A stretch of 36,806 nt of DNA. It comes from Paracoccus sigandri (GTDB lineage: Bacteria; Pseudomonadota; Alphaproteobacteria; Rhodobacterales; Rhodobacteraceae). The stretch is taken from the NCBI RefSeq assembly GCF_003709565.1, contig NZ_QNRC01000035.1, positions 1-36,806 on the forward strand. Reading direction: 5' to 3'. The position numbers and the translations under genes were made by a program. Below, one piece after another: positions 8,493 to 15,904 of the stretch. A model generated the notes under the pieces. The model ran no database searches and was not told where the DNA came from. It was given only the letters and a program-made list of their open reading frames with translations. Numbering within the stretch: position 1 is the stretch's first letter; each line of letters starts with the position of its first letter.

Positions 8493-8512
8493 GGGCGCGC
8501 CTCAGCGCGCCC
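8493..8512. terminator. Hairpin between convergent subtilase and anti-sigma genes
   Basis: GGGCGCGC (8493-8500), loop CTCA, GCGCGCCC (8505-8512): a perfect 8-bp stem. The loop contains the anti-sigma stop codon, and the element starts four bases after the subtilase stop. On the minus strand it is followed by TTCTTC, a weak U-tract, so it probably terminates the anti-sigma transcript and perhaps both. Confidence 0.55.
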
Positions 8513-9260
8513 AGCCCTCGGCGATGGCGGCGGCTTCCTCTTCGGCGGTCAGCGCCAGCCCGGCGCCGCGCCGCTCCAGCCAGCGGTCCAGCAGCACGCC
8601 CTCGGCGCCGCTGGCGGGCAGGAAATCCTGCCCCTCGGCACCCGGCGACAGGGTTTCGGACATCGCGACATCGACGCTCCAGCCCGCGCCGTCATGGCAG
8701 GCCAGCGCGACCTGCATCCTCCGCGCCGCCCGGTCCAGCAGTTCGACCTCGCGGCAGAAGCCGCTCTCGGCGGGCATCGAGGCCAGCACGGTCAGCTCGC
8801 CCGCGCCATAGGCCACCGGCTGGCCCGAGGGCTGCCCGGCAAGGACCCCGTGCAGGGCGCTGCCGGGCGCGACCGGGCCGGCGGTCAGGGTCGGGTCCGC
8901 CGCATCCGGCTGCATCAGCACCAGCGCGCCGACGAAAGCGGCGGCCAGCGCGCCGCCCAGCCCGGCAAGGACCGGCGCGCGGCGGCGCAGGCGGGCGCGG
9001 AACGGGACCACCGTCGCGCCGGGCTGGGGGGCGGCTTCGGGCGTCAGCAGCTGCTGGAAGCGCGCCGGCACGGGCTCGTTCACCGGCCCGGCGAAGGCCC
9101 GCACCAGCGCGGCATTGGCGGCCATCAGGTCGTCCACATAGGCCTGGTCCTGCGGATGGTCGGCCAGGTGCATGACGACGCGCGCGGCCTCCTCGGGCGA
9201 CAGCTCGCCATCGGCGAAGGCGGCAAGCGTTTCCTTGTCCATCACGGTTTCACGGCTCAT
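8502..9260 (-). CDS. Anti-sigma factor (membrane-anchored, no zinc motif)
   Basis: A 252-residue partner of the ECF sigma factor encoded just upstream. The N-terminal about 60 residues (DKETLAAFADGELSPEEAARV) form a helical anti-sigma domain without the HxxxCxxC zinc motif. A single hydrophobic segment (PVLAGLGGALAAAFVGALVL, about residues 103-122) anchors it, leaving a periplasmic C-terminal sensor domain of about 130 residues. The start at 9258-9260 is supported by an ATGA overlap with the sigma factor stop, implying translational coupling; an alternative ATG lies six codons downstream (9240-9242). The signal sensed is not evident. Confidence 0.85.
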   Translation of the reverse strand: MSRETVMDKETLAAFADGELSPEEAARVVMHLADHPQDQAYVDDLMAANAALVRAFAGPVNEPVPARFQQLLTPEAAPQPGATVVPFRARLRRRAPVLAGLGGALAAAFVGALVLMQPDAADPTLTAGPVAPGSALHGVLAGQPSGQPVAYGAGELTVLASMPAESGFCREVELLDRAARRMQVALACHDGAGWSVDVAMSETLSPGAEGQDFLPASGAEGVLLDRWLERRGAGLALTAEEEAAAIAEGWAR

Positions 9261-9775
9261 TGGCGGCGTCCCTGGCTGAGGCCCAGTTGCGGCAGAAGCG
9301 CCTCGCGGGCGCGGGAAAGGCGGCTCATGACGGTGCCGACGGGGATCTCCAGCACCTCGGCGGCATCCTTGTAGCTGAGCCCCTCGATGGCGACCAGCGA
9401 CAGGACGGCGCGCTGCGGCTCGGGCAGGCGGCCCATCGCGTCGCGGACCTTGCCCAGCATCATCCGGTCCTCGGGCAGGTTGGCGCCGCGCCCGCCGTCC
9501 GAGAGGTTCGCGTCCTCGGGGGCGATGGTGGTGCCGCGGGTGCGGTTGCGGCGGCGGTCGTCGATCCACAGCGTCTGGACGATGCGATACATCCAGCTGT
9601 CCATCCGCGTGCCGGGGGTGAACTGGGCGGCATTGCGCAGCGCCTTCTCGCAGGCGGCCTGCACCAGGTCGTCGCCGTCCTGCGGATTGCCCGTCAGGCT
9701 CAGCGCGAAGCGGCGCAGGCGGGGCACCAGCGCCACAAGATCGGTTCTGAATGTCTCGTCCGGGCCGGGTGCCAT
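9257..9775 (-). CDS. ECF-family RNA polymerase sigma factor
   Basis: A 172-residue extracytoplasmic-function sigma factor. Region 2 (FRTDLVALVPRLRRFALSLT ... DDLVQAACEKALRN ... SWMYRIVQTLWID) and region 4 (MGRLPEPQRAVLSLVAIEG, then SYKDAAEVLEIPVGTVMSRL) are complete. The start ATG (9773-9775) has AAGGAGA at ideal spacing. It forms an operon with the downstream anti-sigma gene. The gene is divergent from an exported hydrolase and close to an exported protease, so these may belong to its regulon; this is inference only. Confidence 0.93.
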   Translation of the reverse strand: MAPGPDETFRTDLVALVPRLRRFALSLTGNPQDGDDLVQAACEKALRNAAQFTPGTRMDSWMYRIVQTLWIDDRRRNRTRGTTIAPEDANLSDGGRGANLPEDRMMLGKVRDAMGRLPEPQRAVLSLVAIEGLSYKDAAEVLEIPVGTVMSRLSRAREALLPQLGLSQGRRQ

Positions 9776-9821
9776 CGGGGTCTCCTTTGCGGGCCATGCT
9801 GGATCAGAACGGGCGCCGGGG

Positions 9822-9837
9822 GCAATTATTCCATTGC
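9822..9837. promoter_or_regulatory. Inverted repeat in the sigma factor/lipase divergent promoter region
   Basis: GCAAT (9822-9826), six bases, ATTGC (9833-9837), in the only AT-rich part of the 171-bp gap between the divergent sigma factor and hydrolase genes. It may be a regulator site. I could not identify a confident ECF-type promoter by eye. Confidence 0.3.
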
Positions 9838-9946
9838 GGTAACGGATTGCTGACGTTTCCGTGCGAATGTCGGGACCTGACGGGTCGGGCTTGACTGGCG
9901 GGTGCCGGTGGCAAGACTGGCCGCGACCGTGATCGAAAGGGGACCG

Positions 9947-10693
9947 ATGCTGCGGATCGGATGGTTGCTTCTGGCGCTGCTGCCCGCGCCCGCGCTGGCG
10001 GCGGATTGCGTGGTGCTGCTGCACGGGCTGGCGCGCAGCGACGCCTCGATGCAGCTGATGGAGACCGCGCTGGAGGACCGGGGCTATCTGGTGGTCAGCG
10101 AGACCTATCCCTCGACCGACCTGCCGATCGAGGAGCTTCTGGACTATGTCGGGCAGGCGGCGGCGCAATGCGGCGCGCAGGACCAGGCCGGGCGGATCGA
10201 TTTCGTCACCCATTCCATGGGCGGCATCCTGCTGCGCGCCTGGCTGATGGATCACCGCCCCGACAGGCTGGGCCGCGTGGTGATGCTGGCGCCGCCCAAT
10301 CACGGCTCCGAGGTGGTGGATGTCTTCGGCGACCTGGCGCTGTTCCGCTTCGTGAACGGGCCGGCGGGCCTGCAGCTTGGCACCCAGGCCGACAGCGTGC
10401 CGAACCGGCTGCCGCCGGCGGATTACGAACTGGGCATCATCGCCGGCGACCGCACGGTGAACCCGATCCTGTCGCTGAGCTTCGAGGGGCCGAACGACGG
10501 CAAGGTCTCGGTCGAGAGCACGCGACTGGAGGGGATGGCCGATCATATCGTGCTGCCGGTGACGCATACCTTCATGATGAACAACCCCGTCGTCATCGTG
10601 CAGGTGCTGCATTTCCTGGCCCATGGCCGCTTCGACCACGATCTGGGCCTGGGCGAGGCGATCGGCAGGCTGGCCGATCCTGGCCCCACCTGA
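9947..10693 (+). CDS. Exported alpha/beta hydrolase (lipase/esterase-like)
   Basis: A periplasmic or secreted hydrolase of 248 residues. The signal peptide MLRIGWLLLALLPAPALA precedes DCVVLLHGLARSDASM, the oxyanion-loop strand. The nucleophile Ser sits in VTHSMGGILLR, and the C-terminal VTHTFMMNNP supplies a likely catalytic His. It most resembles small exported lipases/acyltransferases of the alpha/beta fold; the substrate is unknown. The ATG at 9947 was chosen because GAAAGGGG precedes it and it begins directly with the signal peptide. Its stop region is duplicated in a tandem array that runs into the convergent gene. Confidence 0.85.
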   Translation: MLRIGWLLLALLPAPALAADCVVLLHGLARSDASMQLMETALEDRGYLVVSETYPSTDLPIEELLDYVGQAAAQCGAQDQAGRIDFVTHSMGGILLRAWLMDHRPDRLGRVVMLAPPNHGSEVVDVFGDLALFRFVNGPAGLQLGTQADSVPNRLPPADYELGIIAGDRTVNPILSLSFEGPNDGKVSVESTRLEGMADHIVLPVTHTFMMNNPVVIVQVLHFLAHGRFDHDLGLGEAIGRLADPGPT

Positions 10694-10757
10694 CCCTTGG
10701 GCCGACCTGATCCGGCCCGACCTGATCCCGACCCGACCTGATCCCGGCCCGACCTAG
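10684..10757. repeat. Tandem array of a 15-16 bp unit between convergent genes
   Basis: The core CCGACCTGATCC is repeated at 10702, 10717 and 10733, with a partial copy at 10749 (CCGACCTAG) and a diverged first copy over the lipase stop codon (CCCCACCTGACCC, from about 10684). The last partial copy contains the TAG stop of the convergent gene. The array therefore spans both 3' ends. Confidence 0.8.
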
Positions 10758-12457
10758 CCGCCTCGGCTGTCCGAATCCCCGGCCATCCCGGCGCCGGCGG
10801 CCAGTTCGTCGCGCAGCCGGGCCAGCGACTCGGGCGTCCAGCCGGCGGGGCGGGTGATCGCGACCCAGGCATCCAGGTAGTGCTGGGGCGCATAGACATG
10901 GCCGTAACCCATCGGCGTGCCGGTCCCCACCGCCATGTCCAGCGCCAGCTGCAGCATCGTCACCACCGGATACCAGCGCAGCTCGGCCGAGACATCGGGA
11001 CCGCGCGGATCCGACAGCCAGGCGGGCGGGCGATAGAAGTCGCGCGGGTCGAAGAAGGTGATCGGATCGCTGGCATATTGCAGATAGACGATCCGCATCC
11101 GCCCCCACAGCGCCTCGGCCGGCGCCGCCAGCCCGCTCTGATTGGCGAAACGGACCAGCGAATCGTCGCCATAGCGCGGCAGCCAGGCGGGCGATCCGGG
11201 CTGGCGGGCATCGGTCACGGCGCGCCACAGGCGGCTTTCGAAGGGCGGCCCGCTCCACAGCGCGCCGTCGACCGGGTCGGTCATGATCCCCGACAGCTCG
11301 ACCAGCCGTTCGGAATTCATCGCGCCCAGGCTGAGCCCGTGCAGATAGAAGCGCGGCCGGGTATCGGCGGGCAGGCTGCGCCAATGGTCGTAGATCGCGT
11401 TGAACAGCGCGAAGGTCGCCTCGGCCCCGTATTCGGGCTCCACGATCAGCGACAGCGGGCTGGAGAGATAGCTGTATTGCAGCGCCACGCTGGCCACGTC
11501 GCCGCCATGCAGGATCTCCAGCGTGTCCATCGCCGCCGGGTCGATCCAGCCGGTGCCGGTGGGCGTGACCACGACCAGCACCGAACGGTCGAAGCCGCCC
11601 TGGCGCTTCAGCTCCTCCAGCGCCAGCGCCGCGCGTTCGGCCACGCTGTCGGCGGCGGGCAGGCCGACATAGACGCGGACCGGCTGCATCGCCGGGCGGC
11701 CGGTCAGCGCCTCGATCCGGGCGGGCTCGGGCCCGCTGGCGATGAATTCGCGCCCCGCCCGGCCCAGCATCTCCCACTCGACCAGCGATTCGGCGCTGCC
11801 GGTCATCCGGGGATCCTCGGGGCGGGGCTGGTCGGGCACGATCAGCGCGTCATATTCGCGATAGGACCCGTCCAGCACGTAAAGCACCGAGCGAAACAGC
11901 ACGCCATTGGCCAGCGTCCAGAAGATCAGCGCCGCCAGGATCGTGCCGACGACATTGGCGACGCGGCGCGGCACGATCCGGTGCGCGCGCCCCGACAGGT
12001 GCCGCGAGGCCAGCGCGAACAGCCGCGCCAGCAGCAGAAGGATCGCGAAGACCAGCGCGGCGATGGCGAACAGGCGGATCGGATGGGCGCTGTCCACCGG
12101 CTCCATCCCCATCGGCAGGCGGATCGAGTTCTGCCAGTCCGGCACCTGCGACAGGAAGCTGACCACGACGCCCAGGCAGACGACCGCCAGCGCGACGTTC
12201 AGCGCCGGCCGGAAGCGATGCGGCAGGAACGGCAGCCGCATGTAGCGCCACAGCCAGGCGAAGCCCGCGCCCAGCCCGTAGCCCGCCCCGAAGCACATCC
12301 CGGCCAGCGTGCCCTGCATCACGTCGCTGCGCGGCACCAGGCTGGGCGTCAGCGAGGCGGCCAGGAACAGCGTGCCCAGCACCACCCCGGTCCCGCAGAG
12401 CGAGCCGGCCTGGCGCCGCAGCAATGCGGCAAGCGGGTGATGGGCGATCCGGTGCAT
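10754..12457 (-). CDS. Membrane alpha/beta-hydrolase of the Abhydrolase_9 family
   Basis: A 567-residue inner-membrane protein. The N-terminal about 190 residues contain about five hydrophobic segments (for example GVVLGTLFLAASLTPSLVP and LFAIAALVFAILLLLARLFA), corresponding to the Abhydrolase_9 N-terminal domain. The C-terminal half is a soluble alpha/beta-hydrolase domain with VTPTGTGWIDPAAMDTLE and the nucleophile elbow LHGLSLGAMNSE (Ser). The family is common in actinobacteria and alphaproteobacteria, and no firm function is known to me. It follows acetate kinase on the same strand after 75 bases. The stop codon lies inside the tandem array. Confidence 0.85.
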   Translation of the reverse strand: MHRIAHHPLAALLRRQAGSLCGTGVVLGTLFLAASLTPSLVPRSDVMQGTLAGMCFGAGYGLGAGFAWLWRYMRLPFLPHRFRPALNVALAVVCLGVVVSFLSQVPDWQNSIRLPMGMEPVDSAHPIRLFAIAALVFAILLLLARLFALASRHLSGRAHRIVPRRVANVVGTILAALIFWTLANGVLFRSVLYVLDGSYREYDALIVPDQPRPEDPRMTGSAESLVEWEMLGRAGREFIASGPEPARIEALTGRPAMQPVRVYVGLPAADSVAERAALALEELKRQGGFDRSVLVVVTPTGTGWIDPAAMDTLEILHGGDVASVALQYSYLSSPLSLIVEPEYGAEATFALFNAIYDHWRSLPADTRPRFYLHGLSLGAMNSERLVELSGIMTDPVDGALWSGPPFESRLWRAVTDARQPGSPAWLPRYGDDSLVRFANQSGLAAPAEALWGRMRIVYLQYASDPITFFDPRDFYRPPAWLSDPRGPDVSAELRWYPVVTMLQLALDMAVGTGTPMGYGHVYAPQHYLDAWVAITRPAGWTPESLARLRDELAAGAGMAGDSDSRGG

Positions 12458-12532
12458 CCGGGCGGAGATTTGCAGCCGGCGGGCGATTCGGCCAGAGCCG
12501 AGATGCGCGCCGTGAACCCCGCCGCGCCGGGC

Positions 12533-13720
12533 TCAGCCCCGATCCGCCGACAGCAGCGCGACGGCCTGATCGGCGATCACCTGTTCCTCGTCGGTGGGGA
12601 TGACCAGGCAGCGCACCCGCGCCCGATCCGCGCCGATCTCGATCCGGTTGGCGGCATTGGCCGGCGCGTCCAGCGCGACGCCCAGCCAGGCCAGCCGGTC
12701 GGCCACCATCGCGCGGATGCGCGGCTGGTTCTCGCCGATGCCGGCGGTGAAGACCAGCGCGTCCAGCCCGCCAAGCGTCGCGGCCAGCCGGGCGACCTCG
12801 CCGGCGATGCGGAAGCAGAACAGCTCGATCGCCTCGGCGGCCTCGGGGGCGGCGCTCTCCAGCAATTCGCGGCTGTCGGCGTCGATGCCCGAGACGCCCA
12901 GCAGCCCGCTCTCGCGGTAGAGCATGTTCTCCACCTCGGCCAGGCTCATGCCCATCGGCCCCAGCAGGTGCAGCAGCACGCCCGGATCCAGCGTGCCCGA
13001 TCGCGTGGCCATCGGGATGCCGTCGATGGTCGAGAACCCCATCGAGGTATCGAGACTGCGCCCGCCAGCCATCCCGCACAGGCTGGCGCCGCTGCCCAGA
13101 TGCGCAGCCACCACCCGCGCGTCAGAGGGCAGGCCCATCCGCCGCAACGCGCCGGCGATGAAGTGATAGGACAGCCCGTGGAAGCCATAGCGCTTGACGC
13201 CCCGGTCATGCAGCGCGCGGGGAATGGCGAAGCGGCGGGCGATGGGCGGGTTGGTCGCATGGAAGGCGGTGTCGAAGGATGCCGTCTGCACCGTGTCGGG
13301 CAGCAGCGAGCGCATCGCATGGATCAGCCGCAGGCTTTGCGGCTGGTGCAGGGGGGCAAGGCTGGCCAGGTCCTCGATCCGCGCCAGCGTGGCGGGATCG
13401 ATCCGCGCCGGGCCGGTGAAGATGTCGCCGCCATGCACGACCCGGTGGCCGATGGCGCGCAGCCGGTCCAGCGGCAGATGCCCGCCCAGCCAGTCCAGCG
13501 ACCGGGCCAGGACCGCGCCCATGTCCTGCGCGTCGGCGCCCGGCAGCGGCTGGGTCAGCCTGCGCCCCTCCAGCGTGACGCGGAATTCCAGCGGCTCGTC
13601 GCGGAAATCGATGACGCCGCGCCCCAGCGCCGTCGCCCGCGCGCCCTCGACGCGGTAGAAGCCCAGCTTCACGGTCGAGGAACCGGCGTTGAAGGTCAGG
13701 ATCAGCCCGCCCTCGGTCAC
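12533..13720 (-). CDS. ackA: Acetate kinase
   Basis: Interconverts acetate plus ATP and acetyl phosphate plus ADP in the cytoplasm. The protein has 395 residues. Diagnostic sites are present: LTFNAGSSTVKLGFY at the N-terminus (nucleotide/metal Asn), HRVVHGG, TASFDTAFHAT (catalytic Asp), KRYGFHGLSYHF and VFTAGIGENQPRIRA. The start is a GTG (13718-13720); no in-frame ATG exists before an upstream stop. The GTG overlaps the stop of a 22-codon leader frame (GTGA). No pta or phosphoketolase gene is in the window, so its partner enzyme is elsewhere. An inverted repeat upstream suggests regulation. Confidence 0.95.
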   Translation of the reverse strand: MTEGGLILTFNAGSSTVKLGFYRVEGARATALGRGVIDFRDEPLEFRVTLEGRRLTQPLPGADAQDMGAVLARSLDWLGGHLPLDRLRAIGHRVVHGGDIFTGPARIDPATLARIEDLASLAPLHQPQSLRLIHAMRSLLPDTVQTASFDTAFHATNPPIARRFAIPRALHDRGVKRYGFHGLSYHFIAGALRRMGLPSDARVVAAHLGSGASLCGMAGGRSLDTSMGFSTIDGIPMATRSGTLDPGVLLHLLGPMGMSLAEVENMLYRESGLLGVSGIDADSRELLESAAPEAAEAIELFCFRIAGEVARLAATLGGLDALVFTAGIGENQPRIRAMVADRLAWLGVALDAPANAANRIEIGADRARVRCLVIPTDEEQVIADQAVALLSADRG

Positions 13721-13785
13721 AGCGGCATCGCCCTGCCTGGGGCCGTCGGCGCGACCCGCCGTTTCCGCATCACCTCATCCATCAT
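13717..13785 (-). CDS. Possible 22-residue leader peptide upstream of ackA
   Basis: A short frame starting at ATG 13783-13785 (a second ATG follows directly) reads MMDEVMRKRRVAPTAPGRAM and ends in a TGA that overlaps the acetate kinase GTG start. GGAAGGA lies at good ribosome-binding distance upstream, better than anything in front of the GTG itself. This could be a translated leader that couples or tunes ackA translation, or simply the remnant of an N-terminal extension. No homology is recognised. Low confidence. Confidence 0.35.
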   Translation of the reverse strand: MMDEVMRKRRVAPTAPGRAMPL

Positions 13786-13807
13786 CGCAGATCCTTCCAG
13801 CAATCAC

Positions 13808-13828
13808 ATGATTCACATATGGAATCAT
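13808..13828. promoter_or_regulatory. Perfect 7-7-7 inverted repeat upstream of ackA
   Basis: ATGATTC (13808-13814), spacer ACATATG, then GAATCAT (13822-13828). It lies 88-108 bases upstream of the acetate kinase GTG and 23-43 bases upstream of the leader frame, in an AT-rich patch. The symmetry fits a dimeric repressor or LysR-type site (T13812-N11-A13824). No cognate regulator gene is adjacent. Confidence 0.6.
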
Positions 13829-13938
13829 AGTTCGTCCACGATCCGGCAACGCCCCCGGAACGGTTCGAGGCCAAGTCTTGACCGGCATCCGGGTCTTGGC
13901 AAGCGGTTCCTGTCCCCCTGACGCTGCGGAAGCAGCGG

Positions 13939-14583
13939 TCAGACCGCCCGGCCCGTCCAGACCGCCGGGACGAGCCCGCGCAGCGCATTGCCGACCCGCA
14001 GCCGGACATGCGGCAGCTCGGCACCGGGCAGCACCTCCTCGGCGCAGGCGGCGCGGGCAAGCATGTCGGCGCGCAGCACCCCCGGCAGAAGGCCGGAGGT
14101 CAGCGGCGGGGTGCGCAGCCCATCGCCCCGGTCGAAGAAGACCGTCGTGATCGTGCCGTCGCAGACCTCGCCCCGCTCGTTCAGCAGGACCAGTTCGTCC
14201 AGGTCGGCGGGGATCGCGCGCCGGGCGGCGTCATAGGCCGGGCGGTGCGTGGATTTCAGGCGCAGCCAGGGGTCGCCCGATTGCAGGCGCTGCGCGGCCA
14301 GGCCCAGCCGCCAGCAGGTGATCGGGGCTGGAACCGGCGCCTGCTCGACGGTGATCGCGCCGTCGCGGTCGGCCAGCAGCCGCAGGCGGGCGGGGCGCCC
14401 GGCCGGTCCGGTCAGCGCCGCGCGCGCCGCCGCCACGTCCAGCACCCAGCCCAGCCTGGCGGCGCCGTCGGACAGCCGCGCCAGATGCCGGCCCAGCAGC
14501 GGGCAGGCGCGCCCGTCCCACAGCGCGGTCTCGATCAGCCTCAGCTGCGGGTCGTCAGCGGCTGGACAAAGCGGGCTTTCCAC
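13939..14583 (-). CDS. pabC: Aminotransferase class IV, probable 4-amino-4-deoxychorismate lyase
   Basis: A PLP enzyme of 214 residues expected to split 4-amino-4-deoxychorismate into p-aminobenzoate and pyruvate for folate synthesis. Fold-type IV landmarks are present: LRLIETALWDG, LGRHLARLSDGAARLG, the catalytic Lys in RLKSTHRPAYDAAR, LLNERGEVCDGTITTVFF and LTSGLLPGVLR. The likely start is GTG at 14581-14583 (VESPL), which overlaps the end of pabB by 43 bases; no ATG is suitably placed. Context with pabB supports the lyase role over branched-chain transamination. Confidence 0.85.
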   Translation of the reverse strand: MESPLCPAADDPQLRLIETALWDGRACPLLGRHLARLSDGAARLGWVLDVAAARAALTGPAGRPARLRLLADRDGAITVEQAPVPAPITCWRLGLAAQRLQSGDPWLRLKSTHRPAYDAARRAIPADLDELVLLNERGEVCDGTITTVFFDRGDGLRTPPLTSGLLPGVLRADMLARAACAEEVLPGAELPHVRLRVGNALRGLVPAVWTGRAV

Positions 14584-15665
14584 AGGGCCTCCTCCCATTC
14601 GCTCTCGGCGGTCGAATCGGCGACGATGCCGCCGCCGACATTCAGCCGCACCCGGTCGCCCTCGACCGACAGCGTGCGGATCGCGACCGAGAAGGCCGCC
14701 GCCCCGTCCGGGGCCATCCAGCCGATTGCCCCACAATAGAGGCCGCGCGGGAAGGGCTCCAGCTCGTGGATGATCTGCATCGCCCGGATCTTCGGCGCCC
14801 CGGTGATCGAGCCGCAGGGAAACAGCGCCGGCATCAGCGTCGCAAGATCGGCGGGCGCGGCCAGTTCGGCGGTGATGCGCGAGGTCATCTGATGCACCGT
14901 GGCGAAGCTTTCGACGGCGAACAATTCGGGCACGCGCACGCTGCCGACCCGCGCCAGGACCGAGATGTCGTTGCGCAGCAGATCGACGATCATCAGGTTC
15001 TCGGCCCGGTCCTTCTCGGATGCCGCCAGCGCCGCAGCCAGCGCGGCATCCCTGTCGGGATCGGCGGCGCGCGGCGCGGTGCCCTTCATCGGCCGGGCCT
15101 CGATCCGGCCATCGGCGGTCAGGCTGAAGAACAGCTCGGGCGAGCGCGAGATCACCACCGGCCCCGCGCCCATGTCGGCGTAAGAGGAATAGCCCACCGG
15201 CTGAAGCCGCGACAGCGCCGCCGCCAGACCGGCGGGCCTGCCGCGCAGAAGCCGGGTCTCGACCGGGAAGGTCAGGTTGATCTGATAGCAGTCCCCGGCA
15301 GCGATATAGTCCTGCGCGCGCCGGAAGGCATCCCGGTATTGATTCTGTGTTATCAATGGATTCAGAGGAGAAAGCGAGGCGGTTTCCGAAGTTTCCGGCG
15401 CAGCCTCCCACGCCGATGGCGCATCATGGACGCCCAGGACCAGAAGCGGCTGGTCCGAGGGGCGCAGCAAGGGCGCCAGCCGCGGCTCGAAGGCCAGCCC
15501 GGCCTCGTAGGCGATCCATCCGGCGATCCAGCACCCCTGCCGCCGCAGGGCATCGGCGCGCGCCAAAGCCGGGCGCACCTGGTCGGCACGATGGGCCAGG
15601 ATCAGTTCCCGCGCCTCGTCGAATCGGACGGGCCGGCCACCCGGTCCGAAATCGCAAATGATCAT
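14541..15665 (-). CDS. pabB: Aminodeoxychorismate synthase component I
   Basis: Converts chorismate plus ammonia (from a glutaminase partner, PabA) to 4-amino-4-deoxychorismate in the cytoplasm. The protein has 374 residues. It carries the chorismate-binding core: DCYQINLTFPVETRL, ARPMKGTAPR (the Lys that distinguishes PabB from anthranilate synthase), KDRAENLMIVDLLRNDIS and FPCGSITGAPKIRAMQIIHE. The start MIICDFGPGG (ATG 15663-15665) has AGGGG upstream; the longer frame is unconserved. PabC is encoded directly downstream with overlap. No pabA is visible here. Confidence 0.92.
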   Translation of the reverse strand: MIICDFGPGGRPVRFDEARELILAHRADQVRPALARADALRRQGCWIAGWIAYEAGLAFEPRLAPLLRPSDQPLLVLGVHDAPSAWEAAPETSETASLSPLNPLITQNQYRDAFRRAQDYIAAGDCYQINLTFPVETRLLRGRPAGLAAALSRLQPVGYSSYADMGAGPVVISRSPELFFSLTADGRIEARPMKGTAPRAADPDRDAALAAALAASEKDRAENLMIVDLLRNDISVLARVGSVRVPELFAVESFATVHQMTSRITAELAAPADLATLMPALFPCGSITGAPKIRAMQIIHELEPFPRGLYCGAIGWMAPDGAAAFSVAIRTLSVEGDRVRLNVGGGIVADSTAESEWEEALWKARFVQPLTTRS

Positions 15666-15904
15666 GCTACCCCTGCCGCTTCGCGATCGGCCCCATGGAC
15701 GGGCCGGCCGGAGTGTTAGCGCATCGGATGCCCTGCCGCCAGCGCGGCCTTGCGCCCGTGGTCGCGGCACGGGCGGCGCTTCGTCGGAAAGCTGGTCGCC
15801 GATGTCGAATCCCTGCCGCAAGCGCGCGCCCGGCCCGGACAGGATGCCGGGCAGCAGGCCCAAGAACGCGCCATCCCGGAAAGATCCCTGACGGAGTTTG
15901 CAGA

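Noticed and set aside
10880..13921. Plus-strand open frame of about 1000 codons opposite the Abhydrolase_9 and ackA genes
   Set aside because: Same low-complexity His/Arg/Gln composition; the opposite strand has two clear proteins.
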